DNA of 64,000 bases from the IMG/VR virus record IMGVR_UViG_3300020202_000062, positions 62,001 to 126,000 of that record, one strand, 5' to 3'. This document shows, in pieces, positions 22,779 through 31,102 of this stretch. Every line of letters begins with the position of its first letter. Position 1 is the stretch's first letter. The notes under the pieces are model-generated. The model saw only the letters and a program-made list of their open reading frames with translations. It was not told the DNA's origin and made no database searches. The DNA comes from a virus. Position numbers and translations under genes: made by a program.

Positions 22779-24797
22779 TTACTTTACGGGCAACTCACAG
22801 GTGTCATTTGAGCAGAATTTATCTCCGTCTGCGTCCTGTGCGTCAGGATTATCGTAGAGCCTATCCCAATTGATTGGCTTTACTTTCTTGGTTCTGACGT
22901 AGAATTCATCCGTAGGCATTGCTTCGTATGGCATCTGCGGGTAAGCGCCCTCTTCCCTCATAGGAAGGAATGACACTGACTTTAACTGACCCTCTACTGC
23001 ACGCAGTAGTGACTCAATCTGGTCTGCCTCGTGCTCACCAAAGGTTAGTGTAACAGATACTTGGTTGTCGCTCCAATAACGTTGGGCGAGAATGGCAAGA
23101 TGAGCCTTCTCCCAAAGTGAGACTTCCTTCTCGGTTCTGACAGCAGGACCAAGAGTGGGTAGTTCCACTACAGAAGTATACTCGGGTGTCATAACGTCGT
23201 CTTCTACGTGGTAGCCTGCGCGCTTTAATTCCTTGATGATTGGATCTGTGTGGCTTAGGCGCATCCTACGAATGTAGGAGTCGAAGACTGGCCAGTGGAC
23301 ACCGGGGGTAGCGCCTGCGAGGAGGCTTACGGTTCCTGAAGGCTTTACTGAAGTGGTCTTGATTGACTCACGTACAGCGAGCCACTCTGAGTACTGCTTG
23401 TCCCAGCGAGTAATTTCCTGGTAGCCCAGGTTCAACCAAGTACGCAATTCAGTCCATCCACGGCTCTCAGCGAACTGAGCAACGCCAGACACTGAACAAC
23501 CGATACGACGGTTACGCTGCATGATGGCATTAGTCTCGGCCCAATGAGTCGGCAGTAGGGTAACAGTCTTGCCGTAGAGGTAAGCGTACTTTAGGGTGCG
23601 CTGGTAATCCTCTAGGCTCTCATGTCTAAATGGGAAAGTCTCTACGAGAGTGCACATCTCATTTGACTCTAGTGACTGTTCAGAGCATGGGTTGGTTCCG
23701 GCTACTCTGTAATCCTTATAGTTCGGTGGGTCAATCAATCGTCCGTAGTCGCGGCAGATGTCTAAGTAGAATAGACCTGGCTCGCCGTTGTCAGCGATAC
23801 GATCAACTAACCAACCGTAATCCATACCTACCTCTGCGAAGATGGAATTGTTTGAGGTCCATCCCCACTCAGCACGATATGGGTTCTGCTCGTAGTTCTT
23901 TAATTCTAGGAAGTCCTTGTCGTCAGCATCGCCCAGAGCAATCTCTGCTGTCCTGCGGCGACCGCCTGACACTACACAGCGACCGATCATATTCTGCAAG
24001 TCTACGATGTCAGCAGACGTGATCTTCGTACCCTCGCGACCAGTGAACAACTTGCGGATGTTGTTGTGTAGTTCGATCAGAGGATTCGGTCCTGGCGCAA
24101 TGCCACCGAAGGTCTTGATTGGTGCGCCTTCTGGACGGATCTCGGAGTAATCAAAAAGAACAGTTGGTCGACTTGAGAAGAAGTACGACTCAAGTAGGTG
24201 ACCCAATGACTCAGCCCAACCTTCACGGCTGTCTGGAATAACAAAAGTCCACGACTCAGTGGTGGGTTCGTGGATCTCTAACTTACCTGCTCCCTTTGTA
24301 TCGAATCCAACGCCAGTACCGAGCATGGACATCTCCATAAGTCTGGTGAATGGATTGATTGCCTCTGTCACATTGCGAGAAGAAATCTTCTCAGTGCTCA
24401 AGAAACTGCAATTCTGTAGTGGTGATGAATCCTTGTACTTGTTAACCAGGATTGTGCCCATGTGCTCAATGCCACGGCCAGGTGGTAACCACTTGAATTG
24501 GAACATCCTCTCATATGCTTCCTTAGCAGAACGCTGGCCCTGTGCCTCGTTCCATGGTAGACGCATAGACTTGATGTGGTCTTTCTGAATTGAGTACATA
24601 CCCTCAATAACGCGGCGGCATGTCTCGTACCATCTTTCTTTGGTGCCATCTTCCTTCTTGCGGCTGTACTTGGTGAAGAAGGTAAGTTCACCCAGAGTGT
24701 TGCCACCCCCAATGCCGAAACCCCAATCAACCGGACGGGTTCGAAACTCTTCGATAAAGTCTTCGGGTAGTCTAAATGATAAGTAATCATCACTCAT
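22779..24797 (-). CDS. Adenosylcobalamin-dependent ribonucleoside-triphosphate reductase (class II, monomeric)
   Basis: A 672-residue B12-dependent reductase of the Lactobacillus leichmannii RTPR type. The active-site loop reads NPCSEQSLESNEMC near residues 369-382. The Cys pair is 11 residues apart, Asn lies two before and Glu two after the first Cys, as in the family. LQNCSF near 130 supplies the partner Cys, VKPSGTVSLLAGATPGVHWP lies near 490, and CSNDTCELPVK near the C-terminus is the likely shuttle pair. It makes dNTPs from NTPs and needs host B12. It is followed by a hairpin, and preceded by a 235-residue gene that shares a likely promoter. Confidence 0.95.
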   Translation of the reverse strand: MSDDYLSFRLPEDFIEEFRTRPVDWGFGIGGGNTLGELTFFTKYSRKKEDGTKERWYETCRRVIEGMYSIQKDHIKSMRLPWNEAQGQRSAKEAYERMFQFKWLPPGRGIEHMGTILVNKYKDSSPLQNCSFLSTEKISSRNVTEAINPFTRLMEMSMLGTGVGFDTKGAGKLEIHEPTTESWTFVIPDSREGWAESLGHLLESYFFSSRPTVLFDYSEIRPEGAPIKTFGGIAPGPNPLIELHNNIRKLFTGREGTKITSADIVDLQNMIGRCVVSGGRRRTAEIALGDADDKDFLELKNYEQNPYRAEWGWTSNNSIFAEVGMDYGWLVDRIADNGEPGLFYLDICRDYGRLIDPPNYKDYRVAGTNPCSEQSLESNEMCTLVETFPFRHESLEDYQRTLKYAYLYGKTVTLLPTHWAETNAIMQRNRRIGCSVSGVAQFAESRGWTELRTWLNLGYQEITRWDKQYSEWLAVRESIKTTSVKPSGTVSLLAGATPGVHWPVFDSYIRRMRLSHTDPIIKELKRAGYHVEDDVMTPEYTSVVELPTLGPAVRTEKEVSLWEKAHLAILAQRYWSDNQVSVTLTFGEHEADQIESLLRAVEGQLKSVSFLPMREEGAYPQMPYEAMPTDEFYVRTKKVKPINWDRLYDNPDAQDADGDKFCSNDTCELPVK

Positions 24798-24813
24798 AGT
24801 CTGCTGTTTGCTC

Positions 24814-25521
24814 CTAGTCGCTTCGTAGTTGCTTGACCAAACTCTGGTTGGTCTTGGATAGTTCTGCCTTCTTGATCTTCAATACCTGCTCGGCAGTATA
24901 GGTCTCGAAAATAATTCGCTCAAAGAAGTAGCCTGTCCTCCAATTGAGAACTTTCTTCAAACGATGCTTTTCCTTGATAAAGATGCTGCAAATTACGTTA
25001 CCTCCATAAGCAAGGACTAGGTTCTTATACCTGCGCTCCATATCTTGCTTATTGTCTGGCGTGATAACTCCTGCGTGATCCGCCTCAGAGTAAAGCCAGT
25101 TGAAGGCTTGGCGAGTTACAGGAGAGTATTCGATAGGATGGACTACACCGAGGCTCAGGCTCTGATTTCTCCACTTTTCGATCTCTGTATCTCTCTCGAT
25201 AACATCCTGTAACAGGCTGAACCAGTCACGCTCGTTGAACTGCGTGTAACTAGAAACCCAATACAGGAGATTCTCAGGCACCTCTGGTACCTTAGTCTTG
25301 TCGTATGAGGGAAGTAGTATAGCACACGAGAGGATCTTCCTCATCATGGCCTTCCTATCTTCGGGTGAATATTGCTTTGATGATAGGCGGCCCCACAGTT
25401 GTGCGATGTGGTGCTGCCAGTCGGCCTGACCGACATATAGGTTCAGATACTTTACTGCGGTATCTACATCTAGACTGTCTGTCTTCTCTTTTACAAGTAC
25501 CTCTGACACGTTTCTCTCCAT
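24814..25521 (-). CDS. Hypothetical protein preceding the reductase (235 aa)
   Basis: A 235-residue mostly helical, charged protein without transmembrane segments or clear motifs (VDTAVKYLNLYVGQADWQHH; MERRYKNLVLAYGGNVICSI). It starts 112 bases after the likely promoter and its hairpin leader, and is followed 16 bases later by the reductase, so the two share a transcript. A reductase-linked or regulatory role is possible from position only. No family is recognised. Confidence 0.7.
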   Translation of the reverse strand: MERNVSEVLVKEKTDSLDVDTAVKYLNLYVGQADWQHHIAQLWGRLSSKQYSPEDRKAMMRKILSCAILLPSYDKTKVPEVPENLLYWVSSYTQFNERDWFSLLQDVIERDTEIEKWRNQSLSLGVVHPIEYSPVTRQAFNWLYSEADHAGVITPDNKQDMERRYKNLVLAYGGNVICSIFIKEKHRLKKVLNWRTGYFFERIIFETYTAEQVLKIKKAELSKTNQSLVKQLRSD

Positions 25522-25565
25522 ATGCCTCTTTGTATCTAAAGATATAAAGATGACCCCTTAGAATC

Positions 25566-25601
25566 GAAGCGGCCCCACCCCGTATGAGGCAGGACCGCTT
25601 C
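25566..25601 (-). other. Hairpin in the leader of the reductase operon
   Basis: GAAGCGG pairs with CCGCTTC over a loop of about 22 bases, with partial extra pairing. It lies between the promoter and the first gene, in the 140-base gap at 25522-25662. There is no U-run after it. It could be a 5' stabilising stem or an attenuator part. It is too short for a cobalamin riboswitch. Confidence 0.4.
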
Positions 25602-25632
25602 TAGATTTGAAACTCTCTTAAACCATGTGGAG

Positions 25633-25662
25633 AGTATAGCACCCCCGAAGGGGCCAACTCAA
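25633..25662 (-). promoter_or_regulatory. Likely sigma-70-type promoter
   Basis: The minus strand has TTGAGT (25662 to 25657), an 18-base spacer, and TATACT (25638 to 25633), close to the -35 and -10 consensus. The spacer contains a CCCC-TTCG-GGGG palindrome. It starts one base after the holin stop codon and points at the 235-residue gene and the reductase. Transcription would begin near 25626, giving a leader of about 105 bases. Confidence 0.6.
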
Positions 25663-25959
25663 TTAGAGTACCTTGGTATTCTCCAACTTTTCGTTTGCGA
25701 GTAGGTTCTTGAATTTTAGATTGTAGAATGCAGTTGCTGTTGCGAAGACGATTGGGAGAGTCTTTCCGAGGTCTGCCCAAAAGGTCTCATTGAAAGCCAA
25801 CTCGCCCGTTACGGCTAGGCTGGCTACGGCTGCGATAGCCGATGCAACACCACAGATAAGGGTCTTTAGTTCTCTTGACCAAGAAGGGTTCTTGAGAAGA
25901 GACGTGACCGGTGTGACTACTACTGCACCCAGGATGACTGCGAGAATTTCTGGTGTCAT
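25663..25959 (-). CDS. Holin candidate (three transmembrane helices)
   Basis: A 98-residue protein with three hydrophobic segments: MTPEILAVILGAVVVTPVTS (about 1-20), LICGVASAIAAVASLAVTG (about 34-52) and LPIVFATATAFYNL (about 68-81). A charged C-terminus (NEKLENTKVL) follows. Size and topology match class I holins. It is the last gene of the tail/fibre module and lies beside a second membrane protein. Holin function is inferred; the likely endolysin domains are the CHAP proteins upstream. Confidence 0.7.
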   Translation of the reverse strand: MTPEILAVILGAVVVTPVTSLLKNPSWSRELKTLICGVASAIAAVASLAVTGELAFNETFWADLGKTLPIVFATATAFYNLKFKNLLANEKLENTKVL

Positions 25960-25960
25960 A

Positions 25961-26314
25961 TTATCTTCCCCTTGCGTGTGAAATAGTTGCGGCTAGGATC
26001 CCAATTAAGTGGAATGGGTCTAGCCACGGTAGGAACTTACCAAAGAATAGATGCTTAGTCGTCAAGCCCCATGCCAGAACTACCAACCACCGTGACACTG
26101 GGTCTTCCAGGCCACGGCGGAAGGCTTCGGTAAGTAATTCTTTATCGTTCAGCAAGCCGTACAGATCATACCCAACGACGTAAGCCGTCAGTCCAATCCA
26201 TGCTTTAGTGCCTGCTGGTAGTTTATTCCAGTAACTAAGACTAGATGTTAAGGGCCTTAGCAGAAGGGACGCCTCTCCATTCATTAACCCTATTGTGTCC
26301 ACCGACATTGTCAT
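25961..26314 (-). CDS. Membrane protein, lysis-module candidate (117 aa)
   Basis: A 117-residue protein with hydrophobic segments near residues 40-55 (WIGLTAYVVGYDLYGLL), 75-86 and 98-112 (PFHLIGILAATISHA). A strong GGAGG site 9 bases before the ATG at 26314 decides the start, though it makes the gene overlap the upstream repeat protein by 74 bases in another frame. It sits directly before the holin candidate, so it may be a second holin or antiholin. That role is inferred from position and topology. Confidence 0.65.
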   Translation of the reverse strand: MTMSVDTIGLMNGEASLLLRPLTSSLSYWNKLPAGTKAWIGLTAYVVGYDLYGLLNDKELLTEAFRRGLEDPVSRWLVVLAWGLTTKHLFFGKFLPWLDPFHLIGILAATISHARGR

Positions 26315-26855
26315 ATCCCTCCGGCTTCAACTGCCCCGAATCATTTAGAGGACGAGGCGTTACTCCCTTGTAAATGTGTGGAGCAAATGCGCCGAATGAG
26401 TTCGCCGTACCTGCTGCATCGACGTTGCGGTATGTGTGTCCTGGATCATTTAGCGGACGAGTGGTCACGCCTCGGTAGGTCCAAGGATCTAATAGCGAGA
26501 ATGAGTTTACACGATCTACGTGCCCAAATCCATTCTTAAATACTGCCTGGCCATCTTCGCCACGCATTGCCATTAGGGTTGAAAGCTTAGTCCACCATGT
26601 TAATTCAGGTCCATTGCCTGAATTCTCTAGAGGGTAACGTGTATCAAGACCGGTGTAACGGCGTGACATCTGGTACCCATGTGGATGGCGGCCAGTACCG
26701 GGGGTGTGATCAGTATTTGGAGCGCCGTCTAGAACATGGCTAGTGTTGTATAGTGACCAGTTAGAATAGACGCCTACACCCTTGTATGGGTGTACACTAT
26801 CGTTTGAATTACGTCCCTTAGTGACTGGCCTTGAACCCTGGTAAAAAAGTGCCAT
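26241..26855 (-). CDS. Small virion-like protein with internal repeats (204 aa)
   Basis: Begins MALFYQGSRPVTKGRNSND. It contains at least three copies of a Y-(T/R/K)-G-(L/V)-x-T-R-x-P-L-(E/N)-(N/D)-x-G unit: about residues 65-82 (YTGLDTRYPLENSGNG), 127-140 (YRGVTTRPLNDPGH) and 160-173 (YKGVTPRPLNDSGQ). Gly, Asn and His are abundant. There are no transmembrane segments. It lies in the fibre region just after the structured intergenic element and is preceded by an AAGGGAG site. A minor fibre or tip protein is plausible. Confidence 0.65.
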   Translation of the reverse strand: MALFYQGSRPVTKGRNSNDSVHPYKGVGVYSNWSLYNTSHVLDGAPNTDHTPGTGRHPHGYQMSRRYTGLDTRYPLENSGNGPELTWWTKLSTLMAMRGEDGQAVFKNGFGHVDRVNSFSLLDPWTYRGVTTRPLNDPGHTYRNVDAAGTANSFGAFAPHIYKGVTPRPLNDSGQLKPEGYDNVGGHNRVNEWRGVPSAKALNI

Positions 26856-26882
26856 GATTGTCTCCCTTGTGTGTAAAATACT

Positions 26883-26961
26883 GGAGACCGCAGTCGTTCG
26901 TAACTACGGCCCTAAGGTAACCCTAGACTCCAACTGCTCTGCCTCGGGTTCTGCGGTCTCC
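26883..26961 (-). ncRNA. Candidate 79-nt structured RNA element
   Basis: The 132-base gap between the 418-residue and 204-residue genes holds a perfect 11-base inverted repeat (GGAGACCGCAG with CTGCGGTCTCC) closing a 57-base interior. On the transcribed minus strand the interior can form further hairpins. One is CTAGGG-TTA-CCTTAG, which needs a G-U pair and so fits RNA from this strand better than the other. Another is CGT-AGTT-ACG. A short AGTATTTTAC follows, then the ribosome binding site. It may act as an attenuator, processing site or small RNA. No known family is recognised, and tRNA landmarks are absent. Confidence 0.45.
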
Positions 26962-26986
26962 GCTAGGATAAATAGTAACCTTCGTA

Positions 26987-28243
26987 CTACGTATACTCCA
27001 GAACTAATCCCGACAAAGCCGGTGTACCCTTGCCTACGGTCTTATTGAGGGTAACCTCAACCCAGACTCGATTGGCTGGTGCGCCGGGAGGGGTAGTGAC
27101 ATAGATTCCCGAATTGTAACTTGTCTCATATATCAGCCTATAACTAAACACGTCGTCTAGTTCTGCGGCTGAGACATTCCAGATCTCAGGAGTGATTGAG
27201 TCTACTGACGTAATAGTCTCACCCTGTGGGGCGTCGAAACGGATGATGGTCTTGCCTTCGGCTAGGAACTTCTCATACCTGGCATCGAGTTTAGATAGCC
27301 CATATGAGTAGATTACCTTGCTGGCCTCACGAAAGTAACTCTCCTGCTTCAATGTAATCTTTAAGCCGGTAATGGGCTTGGGATCGAAGTAGAACATCTT
27401 AGGGCCGCAATCTTCGATCGTATCTCCAGACCACGCACCTGGCGCAACCCAACCTACTGCATCTGCTTCTCCATCATACAATTCGTTATTGTTAAGAGGA
27501 AGCCAGTTATCTGTGTCGTTGAGAAGCAAGTCGGTGTCGGTCGTGTAGTATACACCTACGAGTTCTGCGCCCATCATTGGGAAGGGGTTGATATAAACGG
27601 CGTTTGTGTCCTCTGTTACGGCCATATCGGTAGGGAATCTGACGTAAAGATCCACAATAGAGTCTGCGCCATGAGCACTGTTTACGATAACGTTGCGCTC
27701 CCACACCTTGCCAACGTGATTGACAACGGCGAAGTAAGGCTCTGAAGTGTCGATGACGGCGACTGAATCGTCTGCTGTGCCCGAACGCCCTCTAACTACT
27801 GTCTCGAATGTAGAAGGAACTGTAAAGGATCCGTCATTGTTAACAAACTTCAACTTAGACACAGACCCACTAGCCACCTTAGGTAACACAAGAAGTCCTG
27901 CTTGGGACTCATGGTAGCAGCGGTTGACTGATGGAATTGCAAACTGTGTGCCTTCAAATCGTGCGTTATCGATCTGAGATGATGAGTGGAAGGTGAGTTT
28001 GTTTTCGCCCGCCTCAAGCACAGAGATGCGATCCTCTAGGTGGTCTACCATCTCCTGCATACCTACCATATCTTTGAGTAGGCGCTGATATGCACGCGCT
28101 AAGTCTTCGTCGGCTAAGCCGATCTTGTTGTAGAGGTAGATGAGATCCTTGTAGTTCTCCTCGATCCTAGAGTTATAGTCGTCGCTATTGGTAGGACCTC
28201 TACGTTGAGCCGTTCTCTGTTCGGTATATAGACTATCTGGCAT
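26987..28243 (-). CDS. Baseplate or fibre-connector protein (418 aa)
   Basis: The first 90 residues are helical and likely coiled coil (IEENYKDLIYLYNKIGLADE; MVGMQEMVDHLEDRISVLEA). Beta-rich domains follow, and the end resembles three larger proteins encoded further upstream (33404-39801): RVWVEVTLNKT, a loop, then PALSGLVLEYT. The architecture suggests a trimeric connector that carries a fibre. It starts by overlap with the 130-residue gene's stop. Virion role is inferred. Confidence 0.65.
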   Translation of the reverse strand: MPDSLYTEQRTAQRRGPTNSDDYNSRIEENYKDLIYLYNKIGLADEDLARAYQRLLKDMVGMQEMVDHLEDRISVLEAGENKLTFHSSSQIDNARFEGTQFAIPSVNRCYHESQAGLLVLPKVASGSVSKLKFVNNDGSFTVPSTFETVVRGRSGTADDSVAVIDTSEPYFAVVNHVGKVWERNVIVNSAHGADSIVDLYVRFPTDMAVTEDTNAVYINPFPMMGAELVGVYYTTDTDLLLNDTDNWLPLNNNELYDGEADAVGWVAPGAWSGDTIEDCGPKMFYFDPKPITGLKITLKQESYFREASKVIYSYGLSKLDARYEKFLAEGKTIIRFDAPQGETITSVDSITPEIWNVSAAELDDVFSYRLIYETSYNSGIYVTTPPGAPANRVWVEVTLNKTVGKGTPALSGLVLEYT

Positions 28244-28635
28244 TACCCCTCCAACTTCCTTACACGTTCACGGAGTGACTCAATGCGTGCACTCAGATTA
28301 TTTAAGCCTTCCAACACAAGATCTTCTTCTCCCGGAGTTGCGTCTAGTTCCCACGCTACTTCCACTCCGGTCATTGCCCCGCCCTCAGTATAGTGGCCCG
28401 TAATATAGTCGAGATTATCTCTTACTATGTCGTACCTTATCTTGAGGGTCTGTATATCATAGTAGAACTGATCCATCTCTAAGTTGATTTTGTAACTCTC
28501 GCGCGGACCACGAAGACGATGACGCCAACGTGTGAAATTCGGCTGATGGACTCGGTTTGTATTGTCTACCGGCTGAAACAGTACACTTTCTGCTGTCTGT
28601 GCATTTACACCCGGACTATAAACTACTAGAGGCAT
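28243..28635 (-). CDS. Short coiled-coil tail protein (130 aa)
   Basis: A 130-residue protein with a central helical part (MDQFYYDIQTLKIRYDIVRD) and a C-terminal coiled coil (LEGLNNLSARIESLRERVRK). It lies between two fibre-type proteins, with TAATG-like coupling to the next gene. A trimerising fibre adaptor or chaperone is plausible. No family is recognised. Confidence 0.6.
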   Translation of the reverse strand: MPLVVYSPGVNAQTAESVLFQPVDNTNRVHQPNFTRWRHRLRGPRESYKINLEMDQFYYDIQTLKIRYDIVRDNLDYITGHYTEGGAMTGVEVAWELDATPGEEDLVLEGLNNLSARIESLRERVRKLEG

Positions 28636-28648
28636 TTTTGTATCTCCC

Positions 28649-31102
28649 TTACAACTTTATTCTATCATACTTAACCGAGTATGGCGATGCTGCACCGTGG
28701 GTGTACACAAATCCGATACCGTTAGTAATCGGGAAGGCGTTTACATACGCTGGGTTAGTGCTGCCTGTGAATGAATCGAGAATCGTACGCGACCCAATCG
28801 ACAGTGTCGACCCGGATCTTGTGATCTTCCGATAAGCCACATCAACGAATCTGCTCGTATTAGTGAAGTAGGCACTACCGAAGACGTAGACATCTCCCGT
28901 TGCAGCCCAGATTGCTGCCCCAAACCCATAAAGACCCGACTCGTAAGCGGTCGTGAGATAGCTGACGGATGCTCTCTCCGTAAATCCAGTAAACGAGGAG
29001 GAGTCCCATACGATAACGTAGTTATTGGGCGTCCCGGCCGAATCTGTTAAGTGTCCGACAATGACGGCACGCGTTCCGTCCCACAGCATTTTCACACCGT
29101 GATTAGCCGTAGTTGTAATAGCATAACCAATCGATACCTCTACCTCCGATGCCCACGTCCAGGCCCCTCCTGAATAGGAGGCCGTACGATATCGAATCCC
29201 TTTGCCCGAACCAACAGCGCCAGCCGACCAAGAGGCGTGAACCCGTTTCGTACTAGAGTCCAGAGCTACGGACGGGAAAGTGTGAGTACTGGTTGCATAA
29301 TCGCCACCAATGACCACTTGCGAAGCGATAGAAGAAAGGCTACCACCGGCAGAGATAGTTCCAAGGTTATATACAGCGTAACAGTCCGTCGTGCCTTTGT
29401 ACGACCGCACAATATGCGCTCTACCGCCGGTACTTTCGGCGTGAACTACTAAATCTGGATAATCGTATGCCGCGCCAGCCTCGGGCATCGGAGTGGAACC
29501 AAGAGGGTCCCACGTTAACGTCGTACGGTCAGAGCTGAAAGTCCCGACCATACCGTAAGTAACTCCGTCTGTACGACCCCCACCTGTTCCCGATTGTTTC
29601 CATACGGCCACAAGTCTCTCTGTGCTACCGCTATCCACATATGCGGCGATCGATCCGTTAGACCACCCAAGAATGTCAGCGGCGTAATATGACCAAGTTA
29701 CACCGCCATCATAGGATCGATAAAATCGAGCAGTAGTTCCAATATCACCTACGACAACCAACGTTCCATCGGAAAGCTGAACGGCCTTCTTCTGGTTACT
29801 GTACGCGGTCGAGGTAGATAGAATACCGATTGAAGAGTCTGAACGAACAGGGAACACATTCTGTGCACCGTCGCCGATAATTGCGTAGAGGAACTCGTCC
29901 GCTCCCGGCGCAGCGTTCCATGTTGCACTCATACTGCTTGTACCGTAGGACATTGTGGCGGTCTGGGGGCTTGAGCCGAAGCTTGGGTTGATCAACTCGT
30001 AGTCTGAATGCCAAACGCTATCAACACTAGTCGGTGTGACATTATCGTTTTCGGAAATAGCTGAAAGGCGTTTGGTTGTGAGGTCTGTTGCTCCGAGCAT
30101 CCAGATATTGCTCGCAAACGGATTTATCGTTTGGCGTTGCGAGATAGTGCTGAAAATTGCAGCCCTGGGTGTAAGGTCGTGCCTCGACTCAATCGTCTGG
30201 GAGGTTCCCGTTGTCCCAACGAAGGCCCCGAGTTTTGACGAGATCCCATCAAGACATAGCGAGATAACACTGTACTGTGTGCCAGCCGTCTCTGCGAAAT
30301 AGATCGTGAACCCATCAGAGTCCATCGATGAATATGCCCCGCGTTGAGATACGGCCTCTGCATCGGTGGGGAGTGCGATGCAGCAGTCGGTGCGCTGCCA
30401 TCTAGATGCGTCCGAAGATGCCTGATTGTCCTCCGACCAAACACCATTAGCCCACTGCTGACCGAACTTGTTCATGGCTCCAAAGCCAAAGTTCGCATTG
30501 ATGGACGAGGCGGGGAGAGATTCTGAGCTGTTAGCATAAGCGTGCAGGACGAGGTCCGGCGAAAACCCGACACCTGTCGCACTACGGTTTCCGGCCGACA
30601 CTCCAGTCGACCAACGAACCACCTTCGCTCCAGTGAGGCCGGAGATGATCATGTAGTTAATGACCTGACCACCAACAGCGTTGGTCGTCCAGTTCAGCCG
30701 CATCGACGTAGATGACGGAAAGGGAGTCGCCCCCATCTCGGCTTCGAAATAAGCACCCGCCCCTGTATTCAGGTCCATGGTGATCGCTTTAGCCGCTGTC
30801 CGCCGCGCCGTCGCACTTGTCGCCTGGTTGTCATCAGACGTAGCGGAGACAGCGTACTGACTGACCGTACCTCCTCCGTTGGCAGCGAAACCGAGAGACA
30901 CGTAATAGTGCGGGTCCCAGGTGCCGGAAGCACCTTGATCGTTGGACGTCCAAAAGACGACTGCCCAAGATCCCGCTGCGGCTGAAGTCAGATCCGTAGC
31001 AATGGTGATGTCCTGATTGCCCGTGGACGCCTGTTTCGTGAATGAGCCGACCTCGACCTTAACGGCACCGAAGTGTGATGCTGTAGTTCCTAGTGGTTTC
31101 AT
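28649..31102 (-). CDS. Tail fibre with sialidase-like beta-propeller
   Basis: An 817-residue receptor-binding-type protein. Residues about 1-380 form a beta-rich, Ser/Thr/Gly-rich region. The C-terminal half is a likely beta-propeller with an Asp-box SYDGGVTWSYY (about residue 475) and repeated W/Y-rich blades, as in sialidases and related glycan-binding proteins. I chose the ATG at 31102, which overlaps the upstream stop as TAATG. The catalytic Arg triad of true sialidases is not evident, so binding alone is possible. Its G+C is visibly higher than that of neighbours, suggesting transfer. Confidence 0.75.
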   Translation of the reverse strand: MKPLGTTASHFGAVKVEVGSFTKQASTGNQDITIATDLTSAAAGSWAVVFWTSNDQGASGTWDPHYYVSLGFAANGGGTVSQYAVSATSDDNQATSATARRTAAKAITMDLNTGAGAYFEAEMGATPFPSSTSMRLNWTTNAVGGQVINYMIISGLTGAKVVRWSTGVSAGNRSATGVGFSPDLVLHAYANSSESLPASSINANFGFGAMNKFGQQWANGVWSEDNQASSDASRWQRTDCCIALPTDAEAVSQRGAYSSMDSDGFTIYFAETAGTQYSVISLCLDGISSKLGAFVGTTGTSQTIESRHDLTPRAAIFSTISQRQTINPFASNIWMLGATDLTTKRLSAISENDNVTPTSVDSVWHSDYELINPSFGSSPQTATMSYGTSSMSATWNAAPGADEFLYAIIGDGAQNVFPVRSDSSIGILSTSTAYSNQKKAVQLSDGTLVVVGDIGTTARFYRSYDGGVTWSYYAADILGWSNGSIAAYVDSGSTERLVAVWKQSGTGGGRTDGVTYGMVGTFSSDRTTLTWDPLGSTPMPEAGAAYDYPDLVVHAESTGGRAHIVRSYKGTTDCYAVYNLGTISAGGSLSSIASQVVIGGDYATSTHTFPSVALDSSTKRVHASWSAGAVGSGKGIRYRTASYSGGAWTWASEVEVSIGYAITTTANHGVKMLWDGTRAVIVGHLTDSAGTPNNYVIVWDSSSFTGFTERASVSYLTTAYESGLYGFGAAIWAATGDVYVFGSAYFTNTSRFVDVAYRKITRSGSTLSIGSRTILDSFTGSTNPAYVNAFPITNGIGFVYTHGAASPYSVKYDRIKL

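Noticed and set aside
26883-26961. tRNA gene in the structured intergenic element
   Set aside because: Size is right, but there is no D-arm consensus, no T-loop GTTCGANTC and no fitting anticodon arm, and the closing stem is 11 rather than 7 pairs.
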